DNA from: Gaeumannomyces sp. JS-464
Taxonomy: Eukaryota; Ascomycota; Sordariomycetes; Magnaporthales; Magnaporthaceae
Direction of reading: 5' to 3'
DNA: 64,000 bases
Assembly (NCBI GenBank): GCA_002197995.1
Contig: NGZR01000003.1
Coordinates: 6,014,001 to 6,078,000, forward strand
Position 1 is the first letter of the stretch; each line of letters begins with the position of its first letter. Position numbers and translations under genes: made by a program. This document shows, piece after piece, positions 20,489 through 33,000 of this stretch. The notes beneath the pieces were generated by a model. That model did no database searches. It was not told the origin of the DNA and saw only the letters and a program-made list of their open reading frames with translations.

Positions 20489-23400
20489 GTTTGCACTTTG
20501 GGATGATGGTGTAATGGACTAGTTACTGCTACCAGAATAGGACTTTTACTTCTCCTCGCCGAGCGCCCAGGTCGAGCTCGCATTTATAGCAAAATGTCGG
20601 GCACATCGCAAAAATCGGGGCACCTCTAGGCATTGCCCAACGTAACATAAAGCGTTGTATAAGCAGGTCTTGGCTTCGCGGTCGAGCTCCGTTGGCCCGC
20701 CTGGAATGTCATGAATCGAGCCGCTTTAATCCGGGCTTCCTGTTTTGCGCGGCGATGGCACCCTGTTCCCCCGCAATGGGGTGGAACTGCCGAGGTTACT
20801 CCACGAATCCTCGCCAACATGGCTTTCCAAATGAGGAACGGAAACTCGGGCGCCGCGGGGAGAAGATGGCTCCATGGACATGGAAATGTAACGCGTGCTC
20901 GCCCAGCGCCAAGCTGGTTTAAACCAGCAGTCCAGCACTACTGCTCGCACATGTAACGGCAGCACTTGGCCACACTACGGACCGTTGTGCTCGTCGCCAA
21001 TGCCGCTTCTGGCTGCCCGGCCGGGAAAAGCGAGCCCGGACAACCTGGAGCAGCTGTTGGCGTGCATGCATCTTGGCCGATGTGGCCAAAGGAGGGAGCT
21101 TTTCTTCGTCCAGCCAGACGAGGAGACACCGCCAGCGAGGCTTTAATAAGCGCCTTGCGCTTCTTTTCGGGAATGAGGCCGGCCCTGTTATCTGTCATGC
21201 TTAACTGGGCGTTGGCATTCCGACAACTTGCCCAAGGGTTTGTACCACGCCCAGGCTGACAGCCCGATCCTGCTGTGGCCATCGTCGACGTAGGGTGCGC
21301 ATGGCCGGACGTTTGCGGAAAACTCGAGCTATAGATCGAGGGCGTGTGTGCGTGCGTCCTTTAAAACACCTGCCCCGTGGGAGCTGTCGAACGGCAGACT
21401 AGTGGGTTAGGAGAAGCAGCCTCGCGCTGTTGAGAGGGACGAAACAGACAGCGATAGCGCGCGACTCGAGGCGGCGCCCCGACGGCCCTGGCTTTGTCGA
21501 GCACTATCTCCAACAGCTGCTTGTCGTGTCTAGGAGCGGAGCGACGTCGGGGTGTCCAGCCGCGATTTGGTCAGGTCCGATCAGCGTTGGTAGTCGAGGA
21601 GAGTGCGACGAAGAGGCGGTCGACGAGGCGGCTGGAACGAAGGGGGGTGCATCGGGGCGGCGTCGCTAACGGGCTGGCTGTGGTGGCCGCACTGCTCAGA
21701 GATTAGGTGGTTAAGAAACTGAACTACGAACTGTTCGCCGTTCGTGTGGGACAAAAGCGCACTTGTGGTCTTTTCCCCTCGATCAGACTGACATGGGCAG
21801 CTCCACGCAGGTCCGAATCCAGCTTCTATGCTCTGCGCGTGGCGTCATACGGGGCCACAAGCCAGAGGCGACAGCTCGTCGGTGCGGAAGCCAGCTGCTG
21901 CCCGCTGCCCGTCCCTCCGCCCTTTTTCCTCACCATGAGTGCCGACAGGAGATTCGAGAGGCGGCTGCGTGTTCGGCGACTTTTCGGTTTGGAAACGTCT
22001 GCCTTGCGGCGCGGCGCAACAGCCGTGAAGAAGGACGTGGGACTGGTTAAAATGGAGGGCATGGGTTATCATGGCTTAACATTGGCTGCTGGCTCCACGA
22101 TTTGCAGGCGCGGCGCTGGGCAGGATGGAAAACAGCGGGGCGCCCGTTGAGCTGTAACATGGTTGGAACGCAAAATTAGGTAATCAAACGCAAGCACCAG
22201 CGTCTTGCGTTTCCCGTGGGTTTTCTTTTCCAGCCTCAGACCAAACACACGCTCTAAGCATCAGCCTCCCACAATCGCGGCGGCAAGACGACACTCCTAC
22301 GGGCAATCGACACCGCCGTCTTTCGTTTAGCACCACCAAAACCCCAACGGTGCCCATCACGCCGCTTCGAGCCTCGGTCGACAGCTCCCTAGCGCCGTGA
22401 CAACTCGAGCCGCGACAATCCATAGCCTGGCATTTCCAGGGACGCGCCGGATGATGTCGGGGATGGATGCTCGCCGTGGCGAGACAGTTTGGACGGTTGG
22501 AAGATGGACAGCGGAATGTGAGCCCTCCCCTTTTTGCAGCACCAACCCTACACGCGTGTCTGCTTTGGGAACCTGGACTGACGACGCACACCGGGACCGC
22601 AGGTTAAGGACCTCGCCTCGACATAAGCCCCAACCATTTGGGCCAGTCGCCGCCCTCACAGCAGCCTCCTTTTGCCTGATACGGTTATAAAGCTGCATCG
22701 AGCCCAGCTAGAGCGAGCATACGACGCCAACGCCGCACTGCCCACGCAGCGGCTCGGGAGCCAGGACGACGGTGTCCCTAGCGGCGTGCTGCTTTACAAG
22801 ACCTCGGTCCTTTAGTACATCCGCGGACGCGGGTGCCGTCAAGAATCCAAACCCCAAGGTGCCCTGAGCGACCTGCATGGCCAAGCGAGGCTGCCTGGTC
22901 GCCCAACATCGGTATCGCCGTCTTCCAGGAAGCGGTCGGTTGCGACCGCAGCCATGCCAGCGGGTCGTCTCCTCTGCTCGACGCTGCCACATCGTCGAAG
23001 CCATTGCGCCAACTAACGAGCATGCCGGCCACGTAGACCGGGGGATGTCTTCGACCCGGGGCGTGGGAAGGTGAAATATAACCCACTTTCCTTTTAAACC
23101 CCGACGTTACGCACGCGGCTGACATTCAACGAGCCCGACGCCCAGCAGGCACGCCAACGAAGCAGACTCGAGTCCCACTCTCGCGATGCTGCTCGCACCA
23201 GGCACCGCCACTCGAAAGCACCCACCCCTCCTCGTCCCTGGCCCTGCCACCAGCGCCAGAGACCGCATTCGATTCGCAGCTGTGCCTTGTCCCACATACC
23301 CGTCGTTGTCAAACCCTACACACGAGCATGGACTTGCCCAAAGGGTTCCCCACGCAGGGCCACCCTCCCAGCCAACCAAGGCCGGCAGGGATGACCTCCA

Positions 23401-25412
23401 CGACGGGCTAGCAGCCAAATGCGGCGGTTCGACACTTTCGGGGCGCAAGCACAGCTCCGAAAACTATGGGATCTAGCTTCAACCCGTGCCACCATTTCTC
23501 CCTGGCTATCGACCAAGTGATCTTCCTGCCGATAGCCTTGTCGTGGTGCGTTAAAGCAATAAGCAGTCGCCAATGGCGATGCCCTTTCCAGCTTGCCGTC
23601 GAGCTGAGCTGAAAGGCTGCCAATGCCTCTCGTCGCGAGCTCCACTTTTTGCAGTCGAGCTGCGGCGTTCGAAAGCAAAAAGTGGGTTCACCTGCTGGCA
23701 TCAAAGCAGCCCCTAAAACAGCCCCTGGCAAAGACTTTTATTTTTAAGCAGTAAGAAGGAATAGAATACACCACATCCACAGCACCGCCCAGCACTCTTG
23801 GAACGCGCTTTGCCCCGCCTATGCTTTCTCATCGCCTAAGCTGTCCACATGTCTTGCCTCCTGAGCAGCAGACAACGCCGCCACCACTCGCCGTTGTCGA
23901 AATTCGTCACCCATTTCAACTGTGCGCAAAGTCATTTTCATTCTCGTTTTGCGGCAGCGGCTAGTTGTTTCCAACAAGACGTTAAAACGCCGCCGCTCGC
24001 AAGCGGCTCAGGCCTACACAGCCAGCCCCGGCATAAGCCCCGGTCCCAATGCCATCCCAAACTCGCCAAGCACGAAACAAACCAATGTCGACTTTGGCAC
24101 CAGCCATAAGGGCCTAAGCTCCATGCTTTCTTTTGGACAGTGCTGACCCCCGCGCCACGTGTTAGCCGGCTGCCGGCCCGTGACCAGGCCTCTTACCTGC
24201 AGGCGTTTAAACTCCCCACATTGTGTTTGTCGGCTATATATTCGGACCGGGACAAGCAGGCGGCAAAACAGGCGTGTGTATTTGGTTCTGGACATACGGC
24301 CAACGGTGATTCTAGTGCTTAGCACAACCGTGCTGGACTGTGAGCTGCGGCGATGCCTTAATCGACACCGTCTCTCTCGTGCTGGCACATTGCCACCACC
24401 ACCTTTGCCTACGTTCCGTTAAGCGAGTTCGAGGTGGACATCATTGCCCTGTCTCGGCCCCACGTACCACATCCAGCGGCCAACTCGGTCGACCGCGGGC
24501 TGTGTCTCCACGCCCAGCTGAATGTTTCCTCGAGGACCCGGAAATGTCCATCCCTCGCGTTCGAACCCCTTTTAAAGCCGGGTGGGAGAGGCTTTGGAAA
24601 TGGCAAACCTGTCGAACGATGGACGCGGTTGGCTTTGGCTGGTGCTGGCGTGGTGCCTGGCTCGTAGGTGCTGGGAGAAACATTGCGGCAGCAGAAAAAG
24701 CATGCAGGAACGAGGGAAAAGCCCAGGGGTGCACCTACAGCAAAGTAGACGACCAGTATGCGCAGCTCCAACAGGACGCACCGCTGGCAAAGAGGCTGCG
24801 CAAGAGGTGCCAAAAGTCCCAGTCTTGCCAGTCACTTAACCCCACGATCCAGATGGGAAAGAGGCCAGCCCGTATCGACTTCAGCCTCGCCAGGAAGGCG
24901 CCTTGGCAATGGGTCAGGCTGCGTCTGCATGCCTGCCCACAGTGCAAGTAGGGTGGGAGATTTGCATCGCGAGTAGGGGACCGTTTTTACAGCCTAGCCA
25001 GCAGCGAAAAAAGATAAAGCGGACCAGCATAGTGGCAGCCACAGTGACAGCCACAAACGGCAGCCATAAAAGCCTGGCAGGAGAGGCAGCACAATGCCAA
25101 CAAACGGACAATGTTCGTTTACCGCGGCTTGTAACTAGGCCCGGTTCCTGGTACTGGCCAGCCGTTACCTTTACCCTAGGCAGCCGAATGGCATGGCTGC
25201 GCTACGTCGCTCCTTTTTTTGCTGCGTCGTGCAGCAGTCAGCCAGAAGAGAACACCGTCCCGCAGGAACGACGTCCCTTTCTAGTCCGCCATTGGTCGGA
25301 CGGATTTAGGTGGGCCCGGGTGGGACGCGTAAAGGCCATGCCAGCCGACAACCAGCCAATTCGAGTAAAGCGCCCATCGTCCTGCCTGCCCGGCTGACGC
25401 GAGCTGGCTGCT

Positions 25413-25670
25413 GTGAAAAAGTTCATGCGAAAACTCGTCTCCAGCCAATCGGTGCACGCTCTTGAAACCCTCATCGGCGTCCAGACGCAGGACGGCTGGG
25501 TCTTCCACGGAAGCGCGCCCAACCTCCGGGCGTATCTCTGGGACCAATTTTGCGCCCTGGTTGGAAGAATCTCCGATACCGACGACAAGGCCATTAATAT
25601 TGCAAGGCTGTTTGGTCTATTCAAATGGTACGGTTTTGACCGCAGGTACGAGAGGGGGGCGCCAGAGTAG
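25413..25670 (+). CDS. Small hypothetical ORF (85 aa), possibly the 3' end of a gene
   Basis: The frame has balanced composition with plausible globular stretches (VHALETLIGVQTQDGWVF, LRAYLWDQFCALVGRISD, LFGLFKWYGFDRRYERG), unlike its Pro/Cys-rich neighbours. No family is recognised. It could be the end of a longer gene whose 5' part is lost or intron-split. Confidence 0.25.
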   Translation: MKKFMRKLVSSQSVHALETLIGVQTQDGWVFHGSAPNLRAYLWDQFCALVGRISDTDDKAINIARLFGLFKWYGFDRRYERGAPE

Positions 25671-26461
25671 TGGCTGCTAGCTATACCGCTATCCCAATCC
25701 TTAAGGCCATTTGCTTGGGGCAATAGTATAGGTCTCACGGGTTACACCTAATTTCGGGTTTCCCCGTCATACACACTCTAGGTTCCGAACGGACAGTTTT
25801 GTCTTCTTTCGTCTGTGATTAATACCGGAGGCATCTACCTCGAAGGCCCTATGGGTTTTGACATTGCGGCCAAGTGGTTAGCGCCGGGGCAGCCGGTGGA
25901 GGGTTCCCTGCTGCAACTGGCGCAGGGCTGGCAGCTGGGCTATGGTATACTTTGTACCCTGGGAAAAGGCCCTGTCTTCTCTTTAGCGGGATGGCGAACC
26001 CTGTCCGGTCTGCAGCTGGTGGTTTCTTCATTTGCAGGTGGATGGCAAGAATCCAGGTTTGCTAATGGCTTCGCCAATCCCCGGGTGGACGTCACCTTCC
26101 TCCATTAACGAGTTAAGCCTGCAGGTGCGCTGGCTGTGGCCTGGGGACCTGAGCCCGTCGAGCAGCTGAATGGCGACCTGCTTCCTTTGGAAGCTCGTAA
26201 TGGAGGGGATGCCCTCGAGGGTGCCCCCTGCGGCGTGCTTAAAATACAGCCGTGGCCAGGGATCCAAGCTCGCATATTTCAGCGCAACGATGTGGCGCTG
26301 GGGTGGGAAGGACCAGTTAGTTAGTCAGTTAGCACGGCTAGGGAAGGACTGCCTCGGCAGTGCATAGTGTAGTAGTGCGTTAGGCTGGGCAAGACAAAAT
26401 CCGCATCCGGGTTCCGTCCCTGCTTATCCGCCTCCGAAAGGTGGAGGGGCTGTGCAGAGCG

Positions 26462-26761
26462 CTAATGGGCCAGCCAAGCGGGGACGGGGGCGTCCGAAGG
26501 AGAGAAACGCCCGCGCGAGTGTCCTGGCTGCCAGAAAGAGCATCGTTTCTGGGGCACCGGACACGCAAGCGGCGGCGAGGCAAGAGCCAAAAGAAGGGTT
26601 GATAAACAGACACACAGGCAACAATTCTTTTTGGAGGCGTAAGGCGTCGCGTGGCTCCTTTTCTTAGGCGGAGGCGTTTTAGGGGCGGCAGTAACGGTTT
26701 TGCGTTTAGCCGGGGTTGCGGCTTGAAGCGTTGCGGAGGCTTTCCGTTTAGTAGGGGGCAT
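26462..26761 (-). CDS. Hypothetical basic N-terminus (MPPTKRKAS...)
   Basis: ATG at 26761 opens a Lys/Pro/Ala-rich, nuclear-localisation-like stretch of about 45 residues (PAKRKTVTAAPKTPPPKKR). After that the frame becomes Cys/Leu-rich and unconvincing. The basic part may be a first exon whose continuation is lost or spliced. Function unknown. Confidence 0.25.
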   Translation of the reverse strand: MPPTKRKASATLQAATPAKRKTVTAAPKTPPPKKRSHATPYASKKNCCLCVCLSTLLLALASPPLACPVPQKRCSFWQPGHSRGRFSPSDAPVPAWLAH

Positions 26762-26876
26762 GGTCAAGGTTTTGTTTCGTTTAACGGTGAATAATCTGTT
26801 CGAACAGTAGGAAGGGAAAAAACGACATCGCCCAAATAACGGAAATCGGTGTTTATTTTATAGACAGTTGCTATAA

Positions 26877-27119
26877 GACACGCACGCAAGCGCCGAATAT
26901 GCCGGCCGGTTCGCCTTCAACATTGAAAGCAATTTGGACCTCGTTAAGCGCCTGCTTGAAAGGATGCAGTCGCCGCCGGTGGTGGCACTTATGACCACGG
27001 ACAAGCTGACGTCCAAAGAGCTACAGCGGGAAAGGGCTAAAATGCGCGAGCGGGGCGAGAAGCAGAGCATTTTAATCACCGACGAGGGCCAGCGAGTCAA
27101 GATCACGCTCAAGGGCTAA
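26877..27119 (+). CDS. Hypothetical C-terminal ORF fragment (about 80 aa)
   Basis: The frame is open from 26877, after a TAA, to the stop at 27119. It reads FAFNIESNLDLVKRLLERM, then a charged helix (SKELQRERAKMRERGEK) and a beta-like end (SILITDEGQRVKITLKG). Composition is protein-like. The first ATG (26934) lies inside the apparent domain, so an upstream exon is likely missing. No family recognised. Confidence 0.35.
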   Translation, partial: DTHASAEYAGRFAFNIESNLDLVKRLLERMQSPPVVALMTTDKLTSKELQRERAKMRERGEKQSILITDEGQRVKITLKG

Positions 27120-27376
27120 AAGATCATCTGACTATCGTAGCAGCTTTTTAATATTGGAAAAAATATTTGGAAGTAAACAAACGTTTTATGGCTGTCCTAT
27201 CCGACCACCAGAACCTGCGAGGATTTATGCTTTAACCTCGTCTTAACCGGATACAATATGTACCTATTAGAAATAAAATATAAATGAAAGAAACACCGGA
27301 ATATTTTAAGCCAATTTCTAATACATTTTGGCTTGTTGAGTTTTATCCCAGTACTCCCATTTCGCCCTGCCCGCGT

Positions 27377-28770
27377 TCATTCCAAATCAGCATCGTTCCT
27401 TTGCCCTCCTGAGCTAGGTGATTTGGTTTTGGTTTTCTTTTTGCTGGGCCGTGCTGGTTTAGCCGTGTGATGATCTTTTGCAAGGTAGGGATCCGATGGG
27501 GGACTTTGTGAGTTCCTAGGGCGCTTGGAATGGGATCCGTGGCCGTGGGCGGCGTTGCCCGATGGGAAGCTCGACGTGAAGCTCGACGTGAGGCTTGTTT
27601 CGACGCTTACCTCCGGGTTTTGGAAAGTGTCGAACGGTACGGGTGACTAACTTTCGTTTTGCTAATCGTCGTTATCATCGTATAAATATTAGGGAAAACG
27701 GGGTTCTTTGTGAATGGCTTGGCGCGGAGTATGGTCGTTAACACCAATAAAGCTTTGTTGCGGATACGGACCAAACGTTTCCTTATGGACGTTAAGTGTT
27801 AAAGGGAACTCGTTATAGTTTACGAATGTATTAGGACTCGAGCTTTTATCCTGCTGTATTACCGTTGTGCCTGCTGCTGCTAAGTCTCTCTTACCAGGTT
27901 GCCGTGCTTTTTCGTTTGCTGCTCGAATAAAGCTGTCCCGGTACTGCTTCGCCACGTCGCGGGCGTTCCTAAACGCGGTGGCGCCTTAAACGAAGGTCTT
28001 ACGACTGTGCGTCATCGCATAAGACCCTGTTTAAGCCATGTGGTACTCCGGGCGTCCTCTGGGAGTGGCAGGCTCGGTCATATGGTGCGTGTATAGCTTG
28101 AGCTGGCCGTCTTGGTAGGTCGAGCTGAATGTGTACGGTCTCCCGTCATAAACAGGCTCGTCATTACCGTAGTTCTGCAGGCTGTGGCGCCGCGAGCACC
28201 AATCGCCCGTCGTAGCGTGCTTATCTTTGCATTACGGCTGCAAACCCATCCGGTCCCTTAATTTCTGTAAAAAAGTTCGGAACAAGGGGCTTGTCCTCCG
28301 TGGTCGACGGGACGATGTAATGACTAAGCTCGCCGCGGATACATGGATTAAAATCTTCGGGATGTGCGCCGTAGTAAAGGTCTGGCTTGGCCCGCGCTAT
28401 ACAGCCGTCCGTAAGTGGGTCGAGATTTCCAAACATCGTATCTTTGGCGCATGGGTCGGCGCGCCGAGCGCCGGCGATGGTGGGATTACATTAGCTTTAA
28501 CAGCCTCCTCGTCCTTAGCTCGAGGGTAGCGTTTTCGAATTCCTTAAATGCGCTATCAAAAAATTTGGACGGCGATAGCGAGGGCCTTGGGATTGTCAGT
28601 GCCTCCGTTATATCCCTTCGGTCGTCCTCCCTTGGCTTTCGCGATTTGCGCAGTGGGTAAATGGAATGGTCGGTCAAATGCTAGTCGAACGCAAGGTGAT
28701 AAACTGTGATGGATTTTTTGGATTTGTTCGTTCCCGATGCCGACGTAAAAGTTGTTGGATTGGTGGACCA
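27377..28770 (-). pseudogene. DUF7924-like fungal protein, broken mainly by RIP-type stops
   Basis: Minus-strand translation matches the fungal DUF7924 family. Seen are RPSLSPSKFFDSAFKEF (28530-28600); FGNLDPLTDG, ARAKPDLYYGAHPEDF and VPNFFTEIKGPDGFAA (28230-28436); then RGRPEYHMA, GATAFRNARDVAKQYRDSFI and, at the end, a Lys/Ser-rich tail (PSKKKTKTKS) to a TGA at 27377. Most in-frame stops between good blocks are TAA or TAG where Gln fits, as C-to-T change in CpA would make. Examples lie near 28035, 27957 and three between 27640 and 27690. A frame break also lies near 28440-28490. FFxExKG resembles the E-x-K of PDDEXK nucleases, but function is unproven. The gene adjoins the RIP-mutated block that begins at 29142. 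Confidence 0.65.
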
Positions 28771-29141
28771 CTTTACTTCTTGTAATAGCCCAGTAAGGCG
28801 TGGTGCACTCATCCCATATAAGCTGTGCAAACGAGCGATTTAAGCAGTGGCTTGAATTAATAACCTTTTGGAGTGCTATTAGCGCAGTGGCATAAGGCTC
28901 GCACCACTGTTCGTTACACTTCTGGCCTACGTTTATTTAAATTACATTTGGATCACGCTTACCTCACTTTGCACTGGATCACATCCATTAAAAACGACAT
29001 TTCCTATTTAGGTTTTTACGTAATATTATTCACACCGGCCCCCGTGGCTCAAATAATCCTCCATTTTTTTAACAACCTTTTAAGGTGTAAACATTCCCTG
29101 TTACAATTAGGGGTTTGCTCTTAAGGTAGGGCACCTCGGGG
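28771..29141. other. AT-leaning spacer before the repeat block
   Basis: No gene recognised. It holds the upstream region of the DUF7924-like pseudogene. Composition drifts toward AT near the LTR start at 29142. Confidence 0.4.
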
Positions 29142-29552
29142 TGTTACAACCAGCATGCAAGCCCCCGGGACAGCAAGGCAGGAGGGGGCCCCGAAGTGGT
29201 GCCTCCGCCCCGCCCCGGTCACGTGGAGTTACGTGAATTAAAAGGGATTTGTGGATTTGTAACAAAGCAACAAATCCAAATGGGATTTGTAAATTTGTAA
29301 CAAAGCCACAAATCCAACCTAACATAAGGTAAAAAGCAGCGTGTATATAAAGGATGGATTTCCTTTTATTTTAAGTAGCTTTAACTAAGGCTTCGGCATT
29401 AATTAACCTAAGTTAGCTCCTAAGCTTCCCCTGGGGCAAACAATTAAATTGTCCTTTTAAGTTACGTGTTCCCCTAGTTACTTAAACCAGCGATATTATC
29501 TTTTCCCACCCTCGAAATGCTTTACTTTAAAAGCAAACCCTTAATTGTAACA
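29142..29552 (+). repeat. 5' LTR of Gypsy A copy 1
   Basis: 411 bp, TGTTACAACC...TTGTAACA. It aligns with the LTR at 42898-43346 and the clean solo LTR at 5657-6103. It has only two of the internal GGATTTGT repeat units, which explains its shorter length. No 5-bp duplication can be checked because the 3' LTR is missing. Confidence 0.85.
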
Positions 29553-30001
29553 TTTTAACTGATTTTGTTTAGCACTTCGATAAAAGGAAAACAATGCAGC
29601 TATAACAAGCAATAGCAAAAAGCTTAATAAGGAAAAAAACCACGGTTTTTACTTTTAACCGTGTTAAATACGACCTCGAGGAAGCTACCAATACGGCTAG
29701 CCTTTTTAACTTATAGCGGACGAGATCGCTAAAAGCTAAACCGAGGTAAAGCAATTTACTACAAAGTTATTATCCCTCGAGGCACTTATTCGCGGTTAAA
29801 ACGTACAAGTTCCCGTCCCCGGATTTTACGAAAGAAAAAACGGCAAGTTTAAAACGTTTTTTACCGAATGCAAAAGTTACTTTAAGTTTTACGAATAACA
29901 GTTTGTAAGCGAAAAAAAAAAAATCGCTTACGCTGCTACCAGGCTGGACGGTAAAGTGAAAAAATGGTTTTAGCCGACCTGAAGCGATTACTTTAAAAAT
30001 A

Positions 30002-33000
30002 TGTTAAAGGTGGCCTGGAGTTACGTGGGTGGCAACTGGTGCTTTACAGCTTTAGGCTTATGCATTGGCTTTAATATTTTGGCTTGCGCGCGTTTTAGCC
30101 CGCGATTTAATAAAGTAGCTTAGTAATAATTACCAATCACTTTAAATGCTTGTTATCGCGCATTTTTATTAGGTTATAAGCTTTCGCGCCGCCGTTAACG
30201 ATATTTTTACCTAATTAGGAGAAATTAACGGTGCACGAGTTGTTTCCCGTTACTTGCGTTTTCCCGCCGTGGATTACGAGCGAAGCGCAGCAGTTAAAAA
30301 CCGTTAAATGATAATAATTAATAAGGCCGCGTTCGGCGCCGATTAGCAACTATAATAAAGCAATAATAATAACCCTTTTAACGCTTAAAGTACCATTTCC
30401 CTTGCAATTTAACGTTTTTATACGCGTTAAAAGTGCTAACAGGGCTTCCGAAATGGCGGAATACCGCGAAATCGCAGTAAAAGTCCCAAACCTGCTAAAG
30501 CTTTTTAATTTAGAAATATAAAAGCGTACCATTTGGGTGCATTTAACCGCTTCCCGTAACATTTCCTTTATATTTGCTAACCCTTCCGGCTAACCGGTTT
30601 AAAGCGGAAAACGACGAAGCTGTATAGTTATAAGCTTTTAAAAGGACATTAACATGGTATTACATTCGTAATAATATCGAAAAGGTAACCACGGATTTGG
30701 AAAACGCCAGTTAGGGACCGCCTTAAAAAACGACGAGGATTAAAACCTAAAAGCTTTTTGGGATAAAGTAATTAGCACTATTGGAATTACCGTTAACGGC
30801 CGTTTTAACGCCTTTATTAACGGAACATTATATAATTTCGGTAAAAAAGTTTAACGGTAACGTTAAAAAGTATACGAACCGTTAGCTACAAGTAAAATAG
30901 GTTTTGGATTAAGCTAATATTAATATTCCGGATCGAATGCTTATAAAGAGCTTTATTAACGGGCTTAGCGCCATTTACCTTTTTGCGGTAGTTATAGCTT
31001 TAAAAAGTTGTAAAAACGAGTGCCGCATTTTCGCTAACTTTATTTCGAAAGTGCTCGAAAATACGGCGGTTATAAAAGCCTCGAAATTAAAAGCTATAAC
31101 TAACACTAATAAAAAGCCGGAAAGATTTTAAAAGCCGAGGGAAAAGCCGAAGCCTTGTAATAAAAGGGTTGCATTATCGTTTCGCGTGCTCCCTATTACG
31201 ATCGGTGCGGTAAGCATTATAAAAGCGGCGACGATAACTGTTAGCTTTTGCACTTTAAGCTTAAAAAGGCTTAAAAAGCCAAATATCCAAAGCGGGGCTT
31301 CCAGCGAGGCAATAAGGCAGCTAACAAGGCTATAGCCAACCCGAGGGCTGCCGATTATACTAGTGGTATGCCGGTTAATTAAGGCAGTGCCAGCTAGTAT
31401 ACCATAGCTAATACCGTTTTAAACAATATTAATAGTGCTCGTAACGCCGTAATAATCGACTTCGGCTTGTTTAAGCACCATTTTAACGATCGCAAGTGGT
31501 TTACCTCGCTAAAAAAGCGCGATGTCCTTTATAACGCTACCATTGTTAACGGCGGCGCCTAAGTTTCCGTTAAAAAAGGCATTATCGAAATGTATTAACG
31601 TAATAAAACGGGCGTTATTACAATTACCTTATAAGCAATTTTTACGCTTAAATCCCTTTTTAACCTTTTTAACTTTAGCAAAATGCGCAAAACAAGCTTA
31701 AAAAACGATTAAACCGATTATTTTATAACGCTTGATAATAAATGGTTAAATAGTTACCAAATTAATAATAACGTACTAATCGCTAACGTTAACGTGCTTA
31801 TAAGCGCGCTTTCGGGCTTTATAGCTTTAAATAACGCACTTAACGAAAAAAACCGACCGACGAAGGCTAACGTATTAATTACGACAAAACGCTCGGTACT
31901 TTACGTAATAATACATCGGCGTTTAATGCATGCTAATAAAAAGGCGGCAATAACGGCTTACCGCGTTACAAGCATTAAAATTAGCTATTTCGAAGTATTA
32001 AAGCATACTTATAACGGTTGTTTAAAAGGTAAAATAACGCAAATTATCGGCAATCGTTATTTCCACCGCATTACCCGACTTTTAGGCCGTATTTATATAA
32101 ATACATTAACTATTTCGCTTACTTTATACGGCGGATATAATTACGCCGTTTATATTATAAACGAGGCAACTACTTTTAGCTAAGTGATTTTTGCAATTAG
32201 CAAAACTACTACGAAAATTTTTACGAAGGTTTATAATTGGATTAATTATATTAAATTCCAATTAAGCATTAAAATATAAGCAATTTATACGGACGGTAGC
32301 ACGAAATTTAACCCGGAAAAGCTAAAAGCTTATTACATTACTCGAAGCAAAACTTGCGAAATTAGCCCGGCGCGATGCTTGGAAATAAACAGCATCGTTA
32401 AGCGTGTTAACCGTATTATACTTAACGCGGCTCGCACCGGGATTAACGCTAACGGCTTATATAAAAAGTACTAGGTATATGCTTTGCAAATAGCGAAAAG
32501 GGTGTTAAATTATACTTTAAATACAGCTTTTAAAAATAAGGAAAGCCCGTATAAAGCGTGGGCAAAAGCAATCGGTTTTAACGAGGAGTATTACTAATTA
32601 CTAATCCGTACTTTTCGCATTTAAAGCGCGGTCGTTTAAATGCTAATTAAAAACGGCAAATAAGTTAAAGCCGATAAAATGGCTTTTAAAATAATAAAAG
32701 GCCGGCTTATAGGCTGGAAAAGCTTTTATAACGAAATTTTGCTAATTAAGCCGGACGGTACCGGTAAGGTTTTCCGTTATCGTAACGCACGAATTAACAA
32801 AGGCGTTAGTAAACGCCGGAAATCGCCCTATAACTTTGTTAAAAAGGCGATTACTATTAACGAGGTTAATAAAGCCGTTATTAAAAACCTTTATTTTATA
32901 ATAGGCATTTGGGTTTATAATATTAGCCCAATTATTAATTCCACTAATAGTAACGATAGTAACACCGGTGCAATTGGCGATATTGCCGGCCCCGAAAGTA

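Larger units (their letters stand above)
20489..26876. other. 6.4 kb of GC-normal DNA with no recognised gene
   Basis: Many ORFs up to about 200 codons overlap on both strands, but none shows a known motif, a sensible codon pattern or a conserved block. There is no RIP-like shift. The first part (20489-20600) is the RGAE promoter. Candidate small frames are noted separately at 25413-25670 and 26462-26761. Proline/Cys/Trp-rich translations in all frames suggest non-coding DNA or an unrecognised old repeat. Confidence 0.5.

Noticed and set aside
24340..24951. 203-codon plus-strand ORF
   Set aside because: Cys/Trp/His-rich composition, competing long frames on the other strand, no recognisable domain.
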